From Actinophytocola sp036378875 (GTDB lineage Bacteria; Actinomycetota; Actinomycetes; Mycobacteriales; Pseudonocardiaceae): DNA of 64,000 nt. The stretch's first letter is position 1. Each line of letters begins with the position of its first letter. Positions 33,869 to 41,797 of this stretch are shown here, one piece after another. Where the stretch lies: positions 62,001 to 126,000 of the forward strand of contig NZ_DASUVO010000003.1 of the NCBI RefSeq assembly GCF_036378875.1, in the 5' to 3' direction. Under the pieces are notes generated by a model. It was not told where the DNA came from. It saw nothing but the letters and a program-made list of their open reading frames with translations, and searched no databases. The translations under genes and the position numbers were made by a program.

Positions 33869-34439
33869 CCCCCGACCCCACGATGGCGAGCAGTGCTTCC
33901 CGTGCGGCACAAGGAATCCCTGCGCTTTGATCCTCCGGAACGAGCCGTTCAATGATCAACGCCAACACAGGTGGTTGCGAAAGCAGTCCCCCACCCGATC
34001 CCGCAGGGCTCCGTCAAGGTCTTGCTTCTCCGGGAGGGCGAGCTGGGTTGCGCCGCCCGCAGGGTGGCTGATGTCTTGATGGTGCCCTTCAGGGCATCCG
34101 GGATCCGGCCTTGGCGGAGCGCGGGGTGGTGAAGGGAGCCTTCCTCACGCTGGGCGTGATGGAGGACGCCTTCCTCGCACGGCCACCAGCTCGAACCGTC
34201 CGCGAAGCGAGCTTCGCTCCCTGACGTGCGGTGAGTGCAGCTGAGCAAGATCCCCGGCGAATCTGGAGTGAGCGTTCCACAAGGAAACCCTGGGGGCGCG
34301 CCTCCCAGGCCGAACGAGTGTCAGGTCCAGCGCGGACCCGACTTTGACGGAACCCTGACCCGATCCCGGGGGCGTCCCGCCGTGCCAGTCTACCGGTAGG
34401 GGGTGACAATCACCGCGAAGTCGATCTTGCTTGTGGACA
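33869..34439. other. Repeat-rich intergenic region without a supported gene
   Basis: No coding frame looks real. It contains a pair of related 20-mers around 34131-34177 (GTGAAGGGAGCCTTCCTCAC and GATGGAGGACGCCTTCCTCG), a perfect hairpin GCGAAGC/GCTTCGC at 34202-34217, an imperfect palindrome CCTGGGGGCGCGCC...CCAGG at 34289-34309, and GGTGA/TCACC at 34402-34414. These look like dispersed intergenic repeats and decayed sequence. Confidence 0.5.
34202..34217. repeat. Short perfect inverted repeat
   Basis: GCGAAGC/GCTTCGC with a GA centre. Typical of small dispersed palindromes in actinomycete intergenic DNA; no gene end is close enough to call it a terminator. Confidence 0.4.
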
Positions 34440-34576
34440 ACTCGGTGGGCTGTGGACAACATGTCGAGGTCCCGCAGCGTCGTCTCCGCGCGGCGGACCG
34501 CCTCGATGTCCGGCACCTCGAACGACAGGTGGTGCAGGCCCGGCAGATCAACGGCGAAACCGGCCGCTGCTCTGCC
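34440..34576 (-). pseudogene. Remnant of a glyoxalase/VOC-family gene
   Basis: Directly after the aldo-keto reductase stop, in the same frame, the minus strand encodes LPGLHHLSFEVPDIEAVRRA, a good match to a vicinal-oxygen-chelate domain segment (metal-ligand His and FEVPDI), then TTLRDLDML and loss of family character. It has no start codon or remainder of the domain. Probably a deletion scar of a former neighbour gene. Confidence 0.55.
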
Positions 34577-35623
34577 TCAGGCTGCCGGCCGGTCGTCCTG
34601 CGGGCGGCGGCGCAGGTTGGTGTTGGTCAGCCACGGTGGCGACCAGGCCCCGTCCGCGCGGTAGAGGTCGGTGCCCGGCGGCACGATCTCGTCGATCCGG
34701 TCCAGTGTGGCGTCGTCGAGTACCAGTGCGGCGCCCTTCAGCGTCGCGGTCAGGTGGTCCATCGTGCGTGGGCCGATGATCACGGACGTGACGGCCGGGT
34801 GTGCGGCGGCGAACGCGACGGCCAGGTCCGGCAGCGTGCAGCCGAGGCCGTCCGCGACCTCGACGAGTTGCTCGACGACCTCCAGCTTGCGCTGGTTCAC
34901 CGGCAGCGCAGGGTCGAACCGTTGCGGCATCAGCGCCGCGCGGCCGGTCGTCATGTCGACCTGCCCCTTGCGGACGCGGCCGGACAGGAACCCGGACGCC
35001 AGCGGGCTCCACGTCAGCACACCCATGCCCAGCCGCGCGCACGTCGGCAGTACGGACGTCTCGATTCCCCGTGCCAGCAAGGAGTACGGCGGCTGCTCGG
35101 TGCGGAACCGTTGCAGCCCCCGGCGTTCCGCGACGTGGTAGGCCTCGACGACGTCCGCCGGCGGGAACGTCGAGCTGCCGAACGCGCGGATCTTGCCCGC
35201 CCGCACCAGATCGGTGAGCGCGGACAGCGTCTCCTCGATGTCGGTCGTGTAGTCCGGGCGGTGGATCTGGTACAGGTCGATCCAGTCGGTACGTAGCCGC
35301 CGTAGGCTTTGTTCCACCTCGTGGACGATCCAGCGCCGCGAGTTGCCGCCCTTGTTCGGCCCCTCCCCGAACGGGAAGTGCACCTTCGTCGCGAGCACGA
35401 CGTCGTCCCGCCGGCCCTGCAGCGCCTTGCCGACGATCTCCTCCGACTCGCCGGCCGAGTACATGTCGGCGGTGTCGACGAAGTTGATGCCGGCGTCGAG
35501 TGCGCCGTGGATGATCCGCACACAGTCGTCGTGATCGGGGTTGCCGATGGCGCCGAACATCATGGCGCCAAGACAGTGGACGCTCACCTCGATGCCCGTG
35601 CCGCCAAGTACGCGATACCGCAA
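34577..35623 (-). CDS. Aldo-keto reductase
   Basis: A 348-residue NADP(H)-dependent oxidoreductase with a TIM barrel. Catalytic tetrad positions are visible: Asp and Tyr in FVDTADMYSAGESEEIVGKAL, Lys in VLATKVHFPF and His in LYQIHRPD; the cofactor end has SVIIGPRTMDHL. It resembles the YajO/Tas-like AKR subgroup. The start is TTG at 35623 (LRYRVLGGTGIEVS), chosen because GGAGGA lies 6 nt upstream; the longer open frame upstream is not AKR-like. Followed by a VOC remnant. Substrate unknown. Confidence 0.88.
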   Translation of the reverse strand: MRYRVLGGTGIEVSVHCLGAMMFGAIGNPDHDDCVRIIHGALDAGINFVDTADMYSAGESEEIVGKALQGRRDDVVLATKVHFPFGEGPNKGGNSRRWIVHEVEQSLRRLRTDWIDLYQIHRPDYTTDIEETLSALTDLVRAGKIRAFGSSTFPPADVVEAYHVAERRGLQRFRTEQPPYSLLARGIETSVLPTCARLGMGVLTWSPLASGFLSGRVRKGQVDMTTGRAALMPQRFDPALPVNQRKLEVVEQLVEVADGLGCTLPDLAVAFAAAHPAVTSVIIGPRTMDHLTATLKGAALVLDDATLDRIDEIVPPGTDLYRADGAWSPPWLTNTNLRRRPQDDRPAA

Positions 35624-35679
35624 CGTCTTCCTCCAGTCGGTTTGGTGTGCGGACCGTACTGGCTGGAGCGGACTCCAGG

Positions 35680-36195
35680 TCAAGCCTCGCCGAGGTCGCG
35701 GGTGGCGACGGCGGAGAGCGTGAACCGGAGCCGGCGGCCAGTCATGCCCTTCATGGCGGTGATACCCCACGCGTAGCGGTCGACCTCCGCGCTCGCCCGG
35801 ATGTGCAGGCGGTCACCGAACGCACGGACCTCGTCGATCCGGACGTCGAGCGGCTCGGTGCGGCCGCGCACGGTGAGCGTGCCCCGCGCGACCTGGCCGT
35901 CGGCGACGCCGTTGGCCACGAACGTGATGTCGGGGCACCGCGCAGCGTCGAGAAACCGTGGCGAGCGGACGTTGTCGTCCCGCACGGTGTGCCCGGTGTC
36001 GAACCGGCGGGCGTCGACGGTCACGCGAACCATCGACGCCGCAACGGGTTCGGCCACATGCACGACTCCTTCACGCAGGGCGAACGTGCCCCGGACGGGA
36101 GCGAGCCCGAAGAAATGCCGGGTGGCGAACGAGATCGTCGTCTCGCTCGGCTCGATGCGGTAGCGGCCGGTGGTGGGTGCCTCGATCGTTGTCAT
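35680..36195 (-). CDS. YceI-family protein
   Basis: A 171-residue lipocalin-like beta-barrel that binds isoprenoid-type lipids in characterised relatives. GRYRIEPSETTISFATRHFFGLAPVRGTFALREGVV carries the family start (x-P-SxTxIxFxxRHFFGLxxVxGxF), and DVRSPRFLD-like DNVRSPRFLDAARCPDITF and GTLTVRGRTEPL follow in order. There is no signal peptide from the ATG at 36195, so it is cytoplasmic, unlike E. coli YceI. Divergent from the histidine kinase gene (107 bp). Confidence 0.88.
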   Translation of the reverse strand: MTTIEAPTTGRYRIEPSETTISFATRHFFGLAPVRGTFALREGVVHVAEPVAASMVRVTVDARRFDTGHTVRDDNVRSPRFLDAARCPDITFVANGVADGQVARGTLTVRGRTEPLDVRIDEVRAFGDRLHIRASAEVDRYAWGITAMKGMTGRRLRFTLSAVATRDLGEA

Positions 36196-36302
36196 GGCGG
36201 TAGCGTCGTCGCTTCCGGCGGGTGCGTGCATCGGCCGGGCGGTCGACGAAGGTTCGACTTTGGTCGATGGTCGGCACGCCGGCGGACTCGTACGCTTTCG
36301 CC

Positions 36303-37424
36303 GTGTCCTACCAACTGAGTGGATGGCGGTTGTGGGCGACCACCGGCGTGATCACGGTGTTGGTCGCGGCCGTGGCGTACGACGCCTACGCCGGCGGCAT
36401 GCGGGGTGGCCAGCTCGTCCTCGAACTCGCGGTCGGCGTCGTGGGGATAGCGCTGTTCCCCCTGCTGCTCTGCCGCTCGTTGCGGCTCGGGCTGCCGCTC
36501 ATCGCGCTGACGGCGCTGGCCGGCACGGGTACGCCGCTCGCGAACATCGCCACGATCCACATCGCACGCACGAAACCACTGCCGGTGGCGATCGGGGCCG
36601 GGGTCCTCGGCATCGGAGCCCACGCCGTTCGTGGGCTGTGGCTGCGGAACAGCAGCCTGCCGTACGACTGGTACCTCATCCTCATGGTCGTGCTCCACGC
36701 CGGGCTGGTCGGATGGGGTGCGCTCGCCGCGGCACGGGCCGCGGTGATCAACTCGTTGCGGGAGCGGGCCGAGCGGGCGGAGGCCGAGCAGGGCAGGCGG
36801 GTCGCGGAGGCGCGGGCAGCGGAGCGGGCGAGCATCGCGCGGGAGATGCACGACGTGCTCGCACACCGGCTCTCGCTGCTGGCGACGTACGCCGGCGCGC
36901 TCGAGTACCGGCCGGACCAGCCGCCGGAACGGCTCTCGGAAGCGGCCGGAGTGATCAGGACGACCGTGCACCAAGCGTTGAACGAGCTGCGGGACGTGAT
37001 CGCGTTGCTGCGGGACGACCCGGCCGACGACCTGGCGCGCCCGGTACCGGCGCTGTCCGACCTGCCGACGCTGATCGAGGAGTCGCGGGCGATCGGCACG
37101 GCGGTGGAGTTGCGGGACGCGGTCGGTGCCGTCGACGTGCCGGGCACGACCGGGCGGACCGTGTACCGGGTGGTGCAGGAGGCGCTGACGAACGCACGCA
37201 AACACGCGCCGGGACAGCCGGTGCGGGTCGAGTTGGGCGGCGAACCCGGGGATCTCCTGCGGATCGATGTGTCGAACCCGCTCGGCGGGGCGTCGGCGAT
37301 TCCCGGGACCGGCACCGGACTGGTGGGGTTGACCGAACGGGTGCGGCTCGCGGGCGGGCGGCTCGACCACCGGTCCACGGCGACGGAGTTCCGGCTGTCC
37401 GCATCGCTACCGTGGCCGACATGA
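36303..37424 (+). CDS. Two-component sensor histidine kinase (NarL/DesK type)
   Basis: A 373-residue membrane kinase. Residues about 8-150 hold four to five helices without an external sensor domain, as in DesK-like kinases sensing the membrane. The HisKA_3 box is ERASIAREMHDVLAHRLSLL with phosphoacceptor H183, and the ATPase domain has VVQEALTNARKHAPG (N box) and GTGTGLVGLTERVRLAGG (G box). The start is GTG at 36303, 6 nt after TACGCT (36291-36296); longer frames upstream are not kinase-like. The stop overlaps the response regulator ATG (ATGA). Signal unknown. Confidence 0.92.
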   Translation: MSYQLSGWRLWATTGVITVLVAAVAYDAYAGGMRGGQLVLELAVGVVGIALFPLLLCRSLRLGLPLIALTALAGTGTPLANIATIHIARTKPLPVAIGAGVLGIGAHAVRGLWLRNSSLPYDWYLILMVVLHAGLVGWGALAAARAAVINSLRERAERAEAEQGRRVAEARAAERASIAREMHDVLAHRLSLLATYAGALEYRPDQPPERLSEAAGVIRTTVHQALNELRDVIALLRDDPADDLARPVPALSDLPTLIEESRAIGTAVELRDAVGAVDVPGTTGRTVYRVVQEALTNARKHAPGQPVRVELGGEPGDLLRIDVSNPLGGASAIPGTGTGLVGLTERVRLAGGRLDHRSTATEFRLSASLPWPT

Positions 37425-38065
37425 TCAGGGTGCTGGTCGTCGACGACGACGCGCTGGTGCGGTCCGGGCTCACGATGATGCTCGACGGCGCGGAAGGGTT
37501 GCGGGTCGTCGGCGAGGCCGGTGACGGGGACCAGGTGCCGGCCGCGCTCGACGCGCACCCGACGGACGTCGTGCTGATGGACATCCGGATGCCGCGCGTC
37601 AACGGCATCGCCGCGACCGCGCGGGTACGGGCCCGCGCGCACCCGCCCGAGGTGATCGTGCTGACCACGTTCGACACGGACGAGAACGTGCTGCGGGCAC
37701 TGCGCGCCGGGGCCAGCGGGTTCCTGCTGAAGGACGCGCCGCCGGCGGAGATAGCGGCGGCCATCCGGCGGGTGGCGGCGGGCGACCCGATCCTGTCGCC
37801 GCGGATCACCCGCCGGCTGATGGACCGGGTGGCGATCGAAGCCGGCACGTTCACCCGGGCCCGGTCGGCGCTGGCCACTCTGTCGGCGAGGGAACACGAC
37901 GTGGCGGTGGCCGTCGGCCGGGGCAGGACGAACGCCGAGATCGCGGCGGAACTGCACGTCAGCGTGGCGACGGTGAAGGCACACATCACCCGAGTACTGA
38001 CCAAACTGGACGTCGGCAACCGCACCCAGATAGCCCTACTGGTCCACGACGCCGACCTGGCCTGA
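37421..38065 (+). CDS. NarL-family response regulator
   Basis: A 214-residue regulator with a receiver domain (residues 1-120; acidic pocket D8-D10, phospho-acceptor D54 in VVLMDIRMP, T in VIVLTTFD, K in FLLKDAPP) and a LuxR/NarL helix-turn-helix (about 148-210; LSAREHDVAVAVGRGRTNAEIAAELHVSVATVKAHITRVLTKL). It pairs with the overlapping kinase. No target is obvious nearby, though the YceI gene and the HdeD gene are candidates by position. Confidence 0.95.
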   Translation: MIRVLVVDDDALVRSGLTMMLDGAEGLRVVGEAGDGDQVPAALDAHPTDVVLMDIRMPRVNGIAATARVRARAHPPEVIVLTTFDTDENVLRALRAGASGFLLKDAPPAEIAAAIRRVAAGDPILSPRITRRLMDRVAIEAGTFTRARSALATLSAREHDVAVAVGRGRTNAEIAAELHVSVATVKAHITRVLTKLDVGNRTQIALLVHDADLA

Positions 38066-38154
38066 CAGCGCGGACGTGGCCTCCGGCCCCCGTTTTCCAG
38101 CCTACGGCAAGCCACCGACAATTCCGGCCGGCCCGAACACGCGCCTGTGGACAG

Positions 38155-38309
38155 CCCGCGTGTCCAACAGTCCCGACCCGCGTGTCCAACACACTGGACG
38201 CGCGTGTCCAACAGTGGCGACGGGTGAGTTGAACAATTCGTGCGCGCTTATTTGTTGAACTCAGTGGTCTGGAGCGTTGGACACGCGGGTCTCTGGTGTT
38301 GGACACGCG
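38155..38309. repeat. Cluster of CGCGTGTCCAAC repeats, three direct and two inverted
   Basis: The 290-bp gap before the HdeD gene holds CGCGTGTCCAAC at 38157-38168, 38179-38190 and 38201-38212, and the reverse complement GTTGGACACGCG at 38276-38287 and 38298-38309. The first two copies are 22 bp apart, as are the second and third and also the two inverted copies. In the centre GAGTTGAACAA (38225-38235) faces TTGTTGAACTC (38252-38262). The whole forms one large imperfect inverted structure. Confidence 0.7.
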
Positions 38310-38355
38310 AGTTGGCCACTCGGACGGCGGAATCTTGGGGTACCGCGTTGCTCGG

Positions 38356-38937
38356 GTGGGCGTGTGGGTTGACGATTCTCGTGTGTTGGAACTCTTGGCG
38401 CGTCGCTGGCAGCTTGTCGTTCTTCGTGGCGTCGTCGCCGTGCTCTTCGGGGTCCTCGCCATCGCGTGGCCCGAGATCACGGTGCTCGCGCTGGCGCTCC
38501 TGTTCGGGGCCTACACGTTGCTCGACGGGGTCGCGGCCCTCGTCATGGGCATCGGGCGGGGCACCGATCGGGGCTACATGGTCGCGCTCGGCGTGCTCGG
38601 GGTCCTTGCCGGGGTGATCGCGTTGGTGTGGCCGCAGATCACGGTCATCGCGCTGTTGGTGATCATCGCCGTGTGGGCGATCTTCGCCGGTGTCACCCAG
38701 ATCGCCGCCGCCGTTCGGTTGCGCAAGGTCATCCGCAACGAGTGGTTCCTCGCGCTGTCCGGTGTGGTGGTCCTCGTGCTCGGGCTGCTCCTCATCGTCC
38801 AGCCGGCCGAAGGGGCGATCGCGCTCATCACCGCGATCGCCGCCTTCGCCCTGGCCTGGGGAATCGTCCTGATCGTGCTCGGCATGCGGCTCCGCGCGCT
38901 CGGGAAGGCGAGCGCTACCGCAGGCCCGCTCGTCTAG
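38356..38937 (+). CDS. HdeD-like membrane protein
   Basis: A 193-residue protein with six hydrophobic helices in three similar hairpins (VVLRGVVAVLFGVLAIAWPEITVLALALLFGAYTLLDGVAAL; GYMVALGVLGVLAGVIALVWPQITVIALLVIIAVWAIFAGVTQI; WFLALSGVVVLVLGLLLIVQPAEGAIALITAIAAFALAWG), the DUF308/HdeD pattern with W/QP at the turn. E. coli HdeD is tied to acid resistance; in actinobacteria the role is unknown. Start is uncertain: GTG at 38356, 38362 or 38383. Its 3' end overlaps the convergent phosphodiesterase gene by 23 nt. Confidence 0.85.
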   Translation: MGVWVDDSRVLELLARRWQLVVLRGVVAVLFGVLAIAWPEITVLALALLFGAYTLLDGVAALVMGIGRGTDRGYMVALGVLGVLAGVIALVWPQITVIALLVIIAVWAIFAGVTQIAAAVRLRKVIRNEWFLALSGVVVLVLGLLLIVQPAEGAIALITAIAAFALAWGIVLIVLGMRLRALGKASATAGPLV

Positions 38938-40936
38938 CCACCTTCACCAGCAGCTCCGGGTCGTCCGAGATCAACCCGTCGACGCCCAGTGCGATCACGC
39001 GGTCCATGGTCGCCTCGTCGTTGACCGTGTACGGCACGACCTTCAACCCGTACCGCTCCCGCAGCACCGCCACCGACGGCCCGTGGAAATAGTCCGGGCT
39101 GGTCCGCAGGTACCAGTCCGGGCTGGCGACGACCGTCTGCGCCGGGTCGTGCACCTGCCAGTTCGACGACACCGTCGACGCGCCCGCGGCACGGGTCAGC
39201 TTGCCCAGGTCCTGGTACCTCCACCAGTCGAGGCCGCCGGTCCACGGGCTCTTCACCGACGGATCACCGTAAGCGGCCCGCAGCGAGCACTCGTCCGCCA
39301 GCGTCTGGCACTCCGCCGGGCCGTACTGCCACACCAGGGCCACGGTCTGGAGCCGGGGGTTGAGCTGCCGCGCGTACCGGATGGTGCGCCAGTCGAACGA
39401 CTGGATCGTCGCCCGACGCTCCCAACCGGACAGTGCGCGCACCAGTTTCCGCGTGAAGTCCCGGTAGTCCGCGGTGTCCTGGACGAGCGGGCTGATCTTC
39501 GTCTCCACGTTCAACCGGATGTCCGGGCGGGTGCGGGCGACGTCCAGCACCTCACGCAGCGTCGGGATCCGCTCACCAGGCACCGCCTGCTGTCCCGGGA
39601 AGTCCGGCAGCGTCTTCGATCCACAGTCGAGGGTGCGCACCTGCGCGAGCGTCAGGTCGTGGATCACCTTGCCGACGTACGGGAACTCGGGGTCGCCGGG
39701 CGAAACCGGTGCCGTGTCGACACAATGCGAGCCGTTGACCGTGCGGTCGTGGGTGACCACCAGGACGCCGTCCTGCGTCACGCCGGTGTCCAGCTCCAGA
39801 GTGGACACATCCGGCATCGCCAGAGCGTTGCGGAACGCGGCGAGCGTGTTCTCCGGCCGCACGGACCGGCCACCCCGGTGTGCCTGGATGTCGAACGGGG
39901 ACGCGTACCCGCGCGGCAGGCGGAAGTGGTGCTCCGCCGCGACCTGCCGCAGCCGGTCCGGATAGTCGGAGATGATGCCGTCGACGCCGTCCGCCACCAA
40001 CTTCCGCATGGTCGGCAGGTCGTTGACCGTCCACGGCACGACCTTGATCCCGTTGCGGTGTGCGTGCGCCACCATCTCGGCGGTCACGTACGGCCGGTAG
40101 CCGGGGTCGGTCACCGTGCCGTTCTGCGGGAAGCCGTGCACCGGCGAGAACGTGGTGGCACCGAAGGACTTGATCGCCGCGATCGGGTCGCCGCCGAAGT
40201 CGTCGATGTCCAACCCGCCGAGCCACGGCGACGCGCCGGGCTGCCCGGTCTGCAGGAAGTCGAAGTTCGTGAGCGCCACGAGCGGGAGGCGCGGCTCGAC
40301 CTGCCGCATCCGCGTCAGCGCGCCCCAGTCGAAGCTCTGGATGGTGACCCTGCGCAGAAGACCGGCCGCGCGGATCTCCCGCGCGGCGACCTGGACGAAC
40401 TGCTCACGCGGCGCCGTCTCCTGCGGGGCGCCGGCCTCCACCTTGGTCTCGATGTTGAAGCGGACATTGTCCGCGCCGTACCGCTCGACCAGGCCGAACA
40501 CCTCGCTGAGCAGCGGCATGCGCGAGCCTGGCGTGACCTGCTGCTCCGGCCGGTCGGCGAGGCGCAGGCTGCCGCAGTCCAGTGTCCGCACCTGCGCCAG
40601 CGTGAGGTTGCGAACGTACTTGCCGACGTACGGGAACTCGGGGTCGCCGGGTGTGACCGGCGCGGTGTCGAGGCACTTGTGGGCGGCCACGCGCCGGTCG
40701 TGCGTGACGACGGCCTGCCCGTCCTCGGTGATCTGGATGTCCAGCTCCAGTGTGGTCACCCCGAGCCGGAGGGCGTTCCCGAACGAGCTGAGGGTGTTCT
40801 CGGACCGCAGCCCGAGGCCGCCGCGGTGAGCCTGGACGTCGAACTCGCGGTTGTGCCGCTCGTCGGCGACCGAGGTGCCACTGAACAGCAGTAGGCCGAC
40901 GAGCGCGCCGGCTATGTGCCTTCTCATAACGGACAT
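38915..40936 (-). CDS. Tandem-domain glycerophosphodiester phosphodiesterase, secreted
   Basis: A 673-residue exported hydrolase of glycerophosphodiesters to glycerol-3-phosphate and alcohol. An N-terminal signal (MRRHIAGALVGLLLFSGTSVA) precedes two complete GDPD barrels, about residues 30-340 and 350-670. Each has the His-Arg and Glu of HRGG...ENT (QAHRGGLGLRSENTLSSF; QAHRGGRSVRPENTLAAF), the E-x-D metal pair (LELDIQ; LELDTG) and the second His (VVTHDRRV; VVTHDRTV). The block GDPEFPYVGK...LTLAQVRTLDCGS is nearly identical in both, showing internal duplication. Start ATG 40936 or 40927. Likely recycles membrane-lipid or wall teichoic-acid phosphodiesters. Confidence 0.9.
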   Translation of the reverse strand: MSVMRRHIAGALVGLLLFSGTSVADERHNREFDVQAHRGGLGLRSENTLSSFGNALRLGVTTLELDIQITEDGQAVVTHDRRVAAHKCLDTAPVTPGDPEFPYVGKYVRNLTLAQVRTLDCGSLRLADRPEQQVTPGSRMPLLSEVFGLVERYGADNVRFNIETKVEAGAPQETAPREQFVQVAAREIRAAGLLRRVTIQSFDWGALTRMRQVEPRLPLVALTNFDFLQTGQPGASPWLGGLDIDDFGGDPIAAIKSFGATTFSPVHGFPQNGTVTDPGYRPYVTAEMVAHAHRNGIKVVPWTVNDLPTMRKLVADGVDGIISDYPDRLRQVAAEHHFRLPRGYASPFDIQAHRGGRSVRPENTLAAFRNALAMPDVSTLELDTGVTQDGVLVVTHDRTVNGSHCVDTAPVSPGDPEFPYVGKVIHDLTLAQVRTLDCGSKTLPDFPGQQAVPGERIPTLREVLDVARTRPDIRLNVETKISPLVQDTADYRDFTRKLVRALSGWERRATIQSFDWRTIRYARQLNPRLQTVALVWQYGPAECQTLADECSLRAAYGDPSVKSPWTGGLDWWRYQDLGKLTRAAGASTVSSNWQVHDPAQTVVASPDWYLRTSPDYFHGPSVAVLRERYGLKVVPYTVNDEATMDRVIALGVDGLISDDPELLVKVARRAGLR

Positions 40937-41022
40937 CGTCGTTGGGGGCGCGGGCGGTCCGGCATGTGTGAGGTTGCGCGGAGCTGAACTCCTGGTGTAC
41001 CGCGGGCGTCTATCGTGAACGG

Positions 41023-41796
41023 ATGCACTACCGCCGTTACGTCGCCCTGGGCGACAGCTGCGCCGAAGGCCTGGACGACCTGTACCCCGACGGCACGACC
41101 TACCGGGGATGGACGGACCTGACCGCGGCCGCGCTGTCCCGGGTGTCGCCGTCGCTGGAGTACGCGAACCTGGCCGTGCGTGGCCGGCGGCTCGACCAGA
41201 TCCTGGCCGAGCAGGTCCCGCTGGCCGTCGCGCAGCGCCCGGACCTGGTGACGTTGTTCGGCGGCGGCAATGATGTGCTGCAGAGCCGCTGGCAGTCCAC
41301 GGCGCGGTCACTCGACACCGCGGTGGCCGCGCTGACCGAGGCCGCGGGGACGGTGGTGCTGTTCACCCTGCCCGACATCGCCCGGCTGCCGGGCCTTCGC
41401 CGGCTGCGTCCGCGCGTCGAGGCGCTGAACGACCTGATCATCACGACAGCGGCCCGGCACGGCGCGCTGCTGGTGGACGTCCGGGAGGACCCGTTCTGCG
41501 ACGACGAGCGCCTGTACGGGGCGGACCGGCTGCACCTCGGCACGCGGGGACATCAGCGGGTGGCGGCCCACGTACTGGCGGTGCTCGGCGTGCCGGCCGA
41601 CCCCGACTGGCTCGCCCCGCTACCGCCCGCGACCCGCGAACCGTTGTGGCGCACGGCATCCCGCCATGCGGCCTGGCTGCGGCACCACGTCTACCCGGCA
41701 GTGCACGGCACGTTGCGCAACCGGCTGATCGGGCGCCAGCCGGGCGACGGCTTCCTGCCGAAACGCCCTGAGCTGACGCCCGTGACCGAGCTGTAG
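41023..41796 (+). CDS. SGNH/GDSL-family hydrolase
   Basis: A 257-residue esterase/lipase-like enzyme. Block I is YVALGDSCAEG (GDS with nucleophile Ser), block III GGGNDVL, and block V DRLHLGTRGHQRVA with the catalytic Asp-x-x-His, so the active site is complete. There is no signal peptide. ATG at 41023 lies 6 nt after TATCGT (41011-41016), predicting a leaderless transcript. Converges with the beta-lactamase-fold gene, one base apart. A second SGNH gene lies 1.9 kb to the right. Substrate unknown. Confidence 0.88.
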   Translation: MHYRRYVALGDSCAEGLDDLYPDGTTYRGWTDLTAAALSRVSPSLEYANLAVRGRRLDQILAEQVPLAVAQRPDLVTLFGGGNDVLQSRWQSTARSLDTAVAALTEAAGTVVLFTLPDIARLPGLRRLRPRVEALNDLIITTAARHGALLVDVREDPFCDDERLYGADRLHLGTRGHQRVAAHVLAVLGVPADPDWLAPLPPATREPLWRTASRHAAWLRHHVYPAVHGTLRNRLIGRQPGDGFLPKRPELTPVTEL

Positions 41797-41797
41797 C

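Noticed and set aside
36170..38065. 631-codon plus-strand frame leading into the response regulator
   Set aside because: Its first two thirds are out of frame with the histidine kinase domains; the real response regulator starts at 37421.
38155..38309. CGCGTGTCCAAC repeats considered as a CRISPR array
   Set aside because: Repeats are only 12 bp, spacers 10 bp, and orientation flips halfway; no cas genes.
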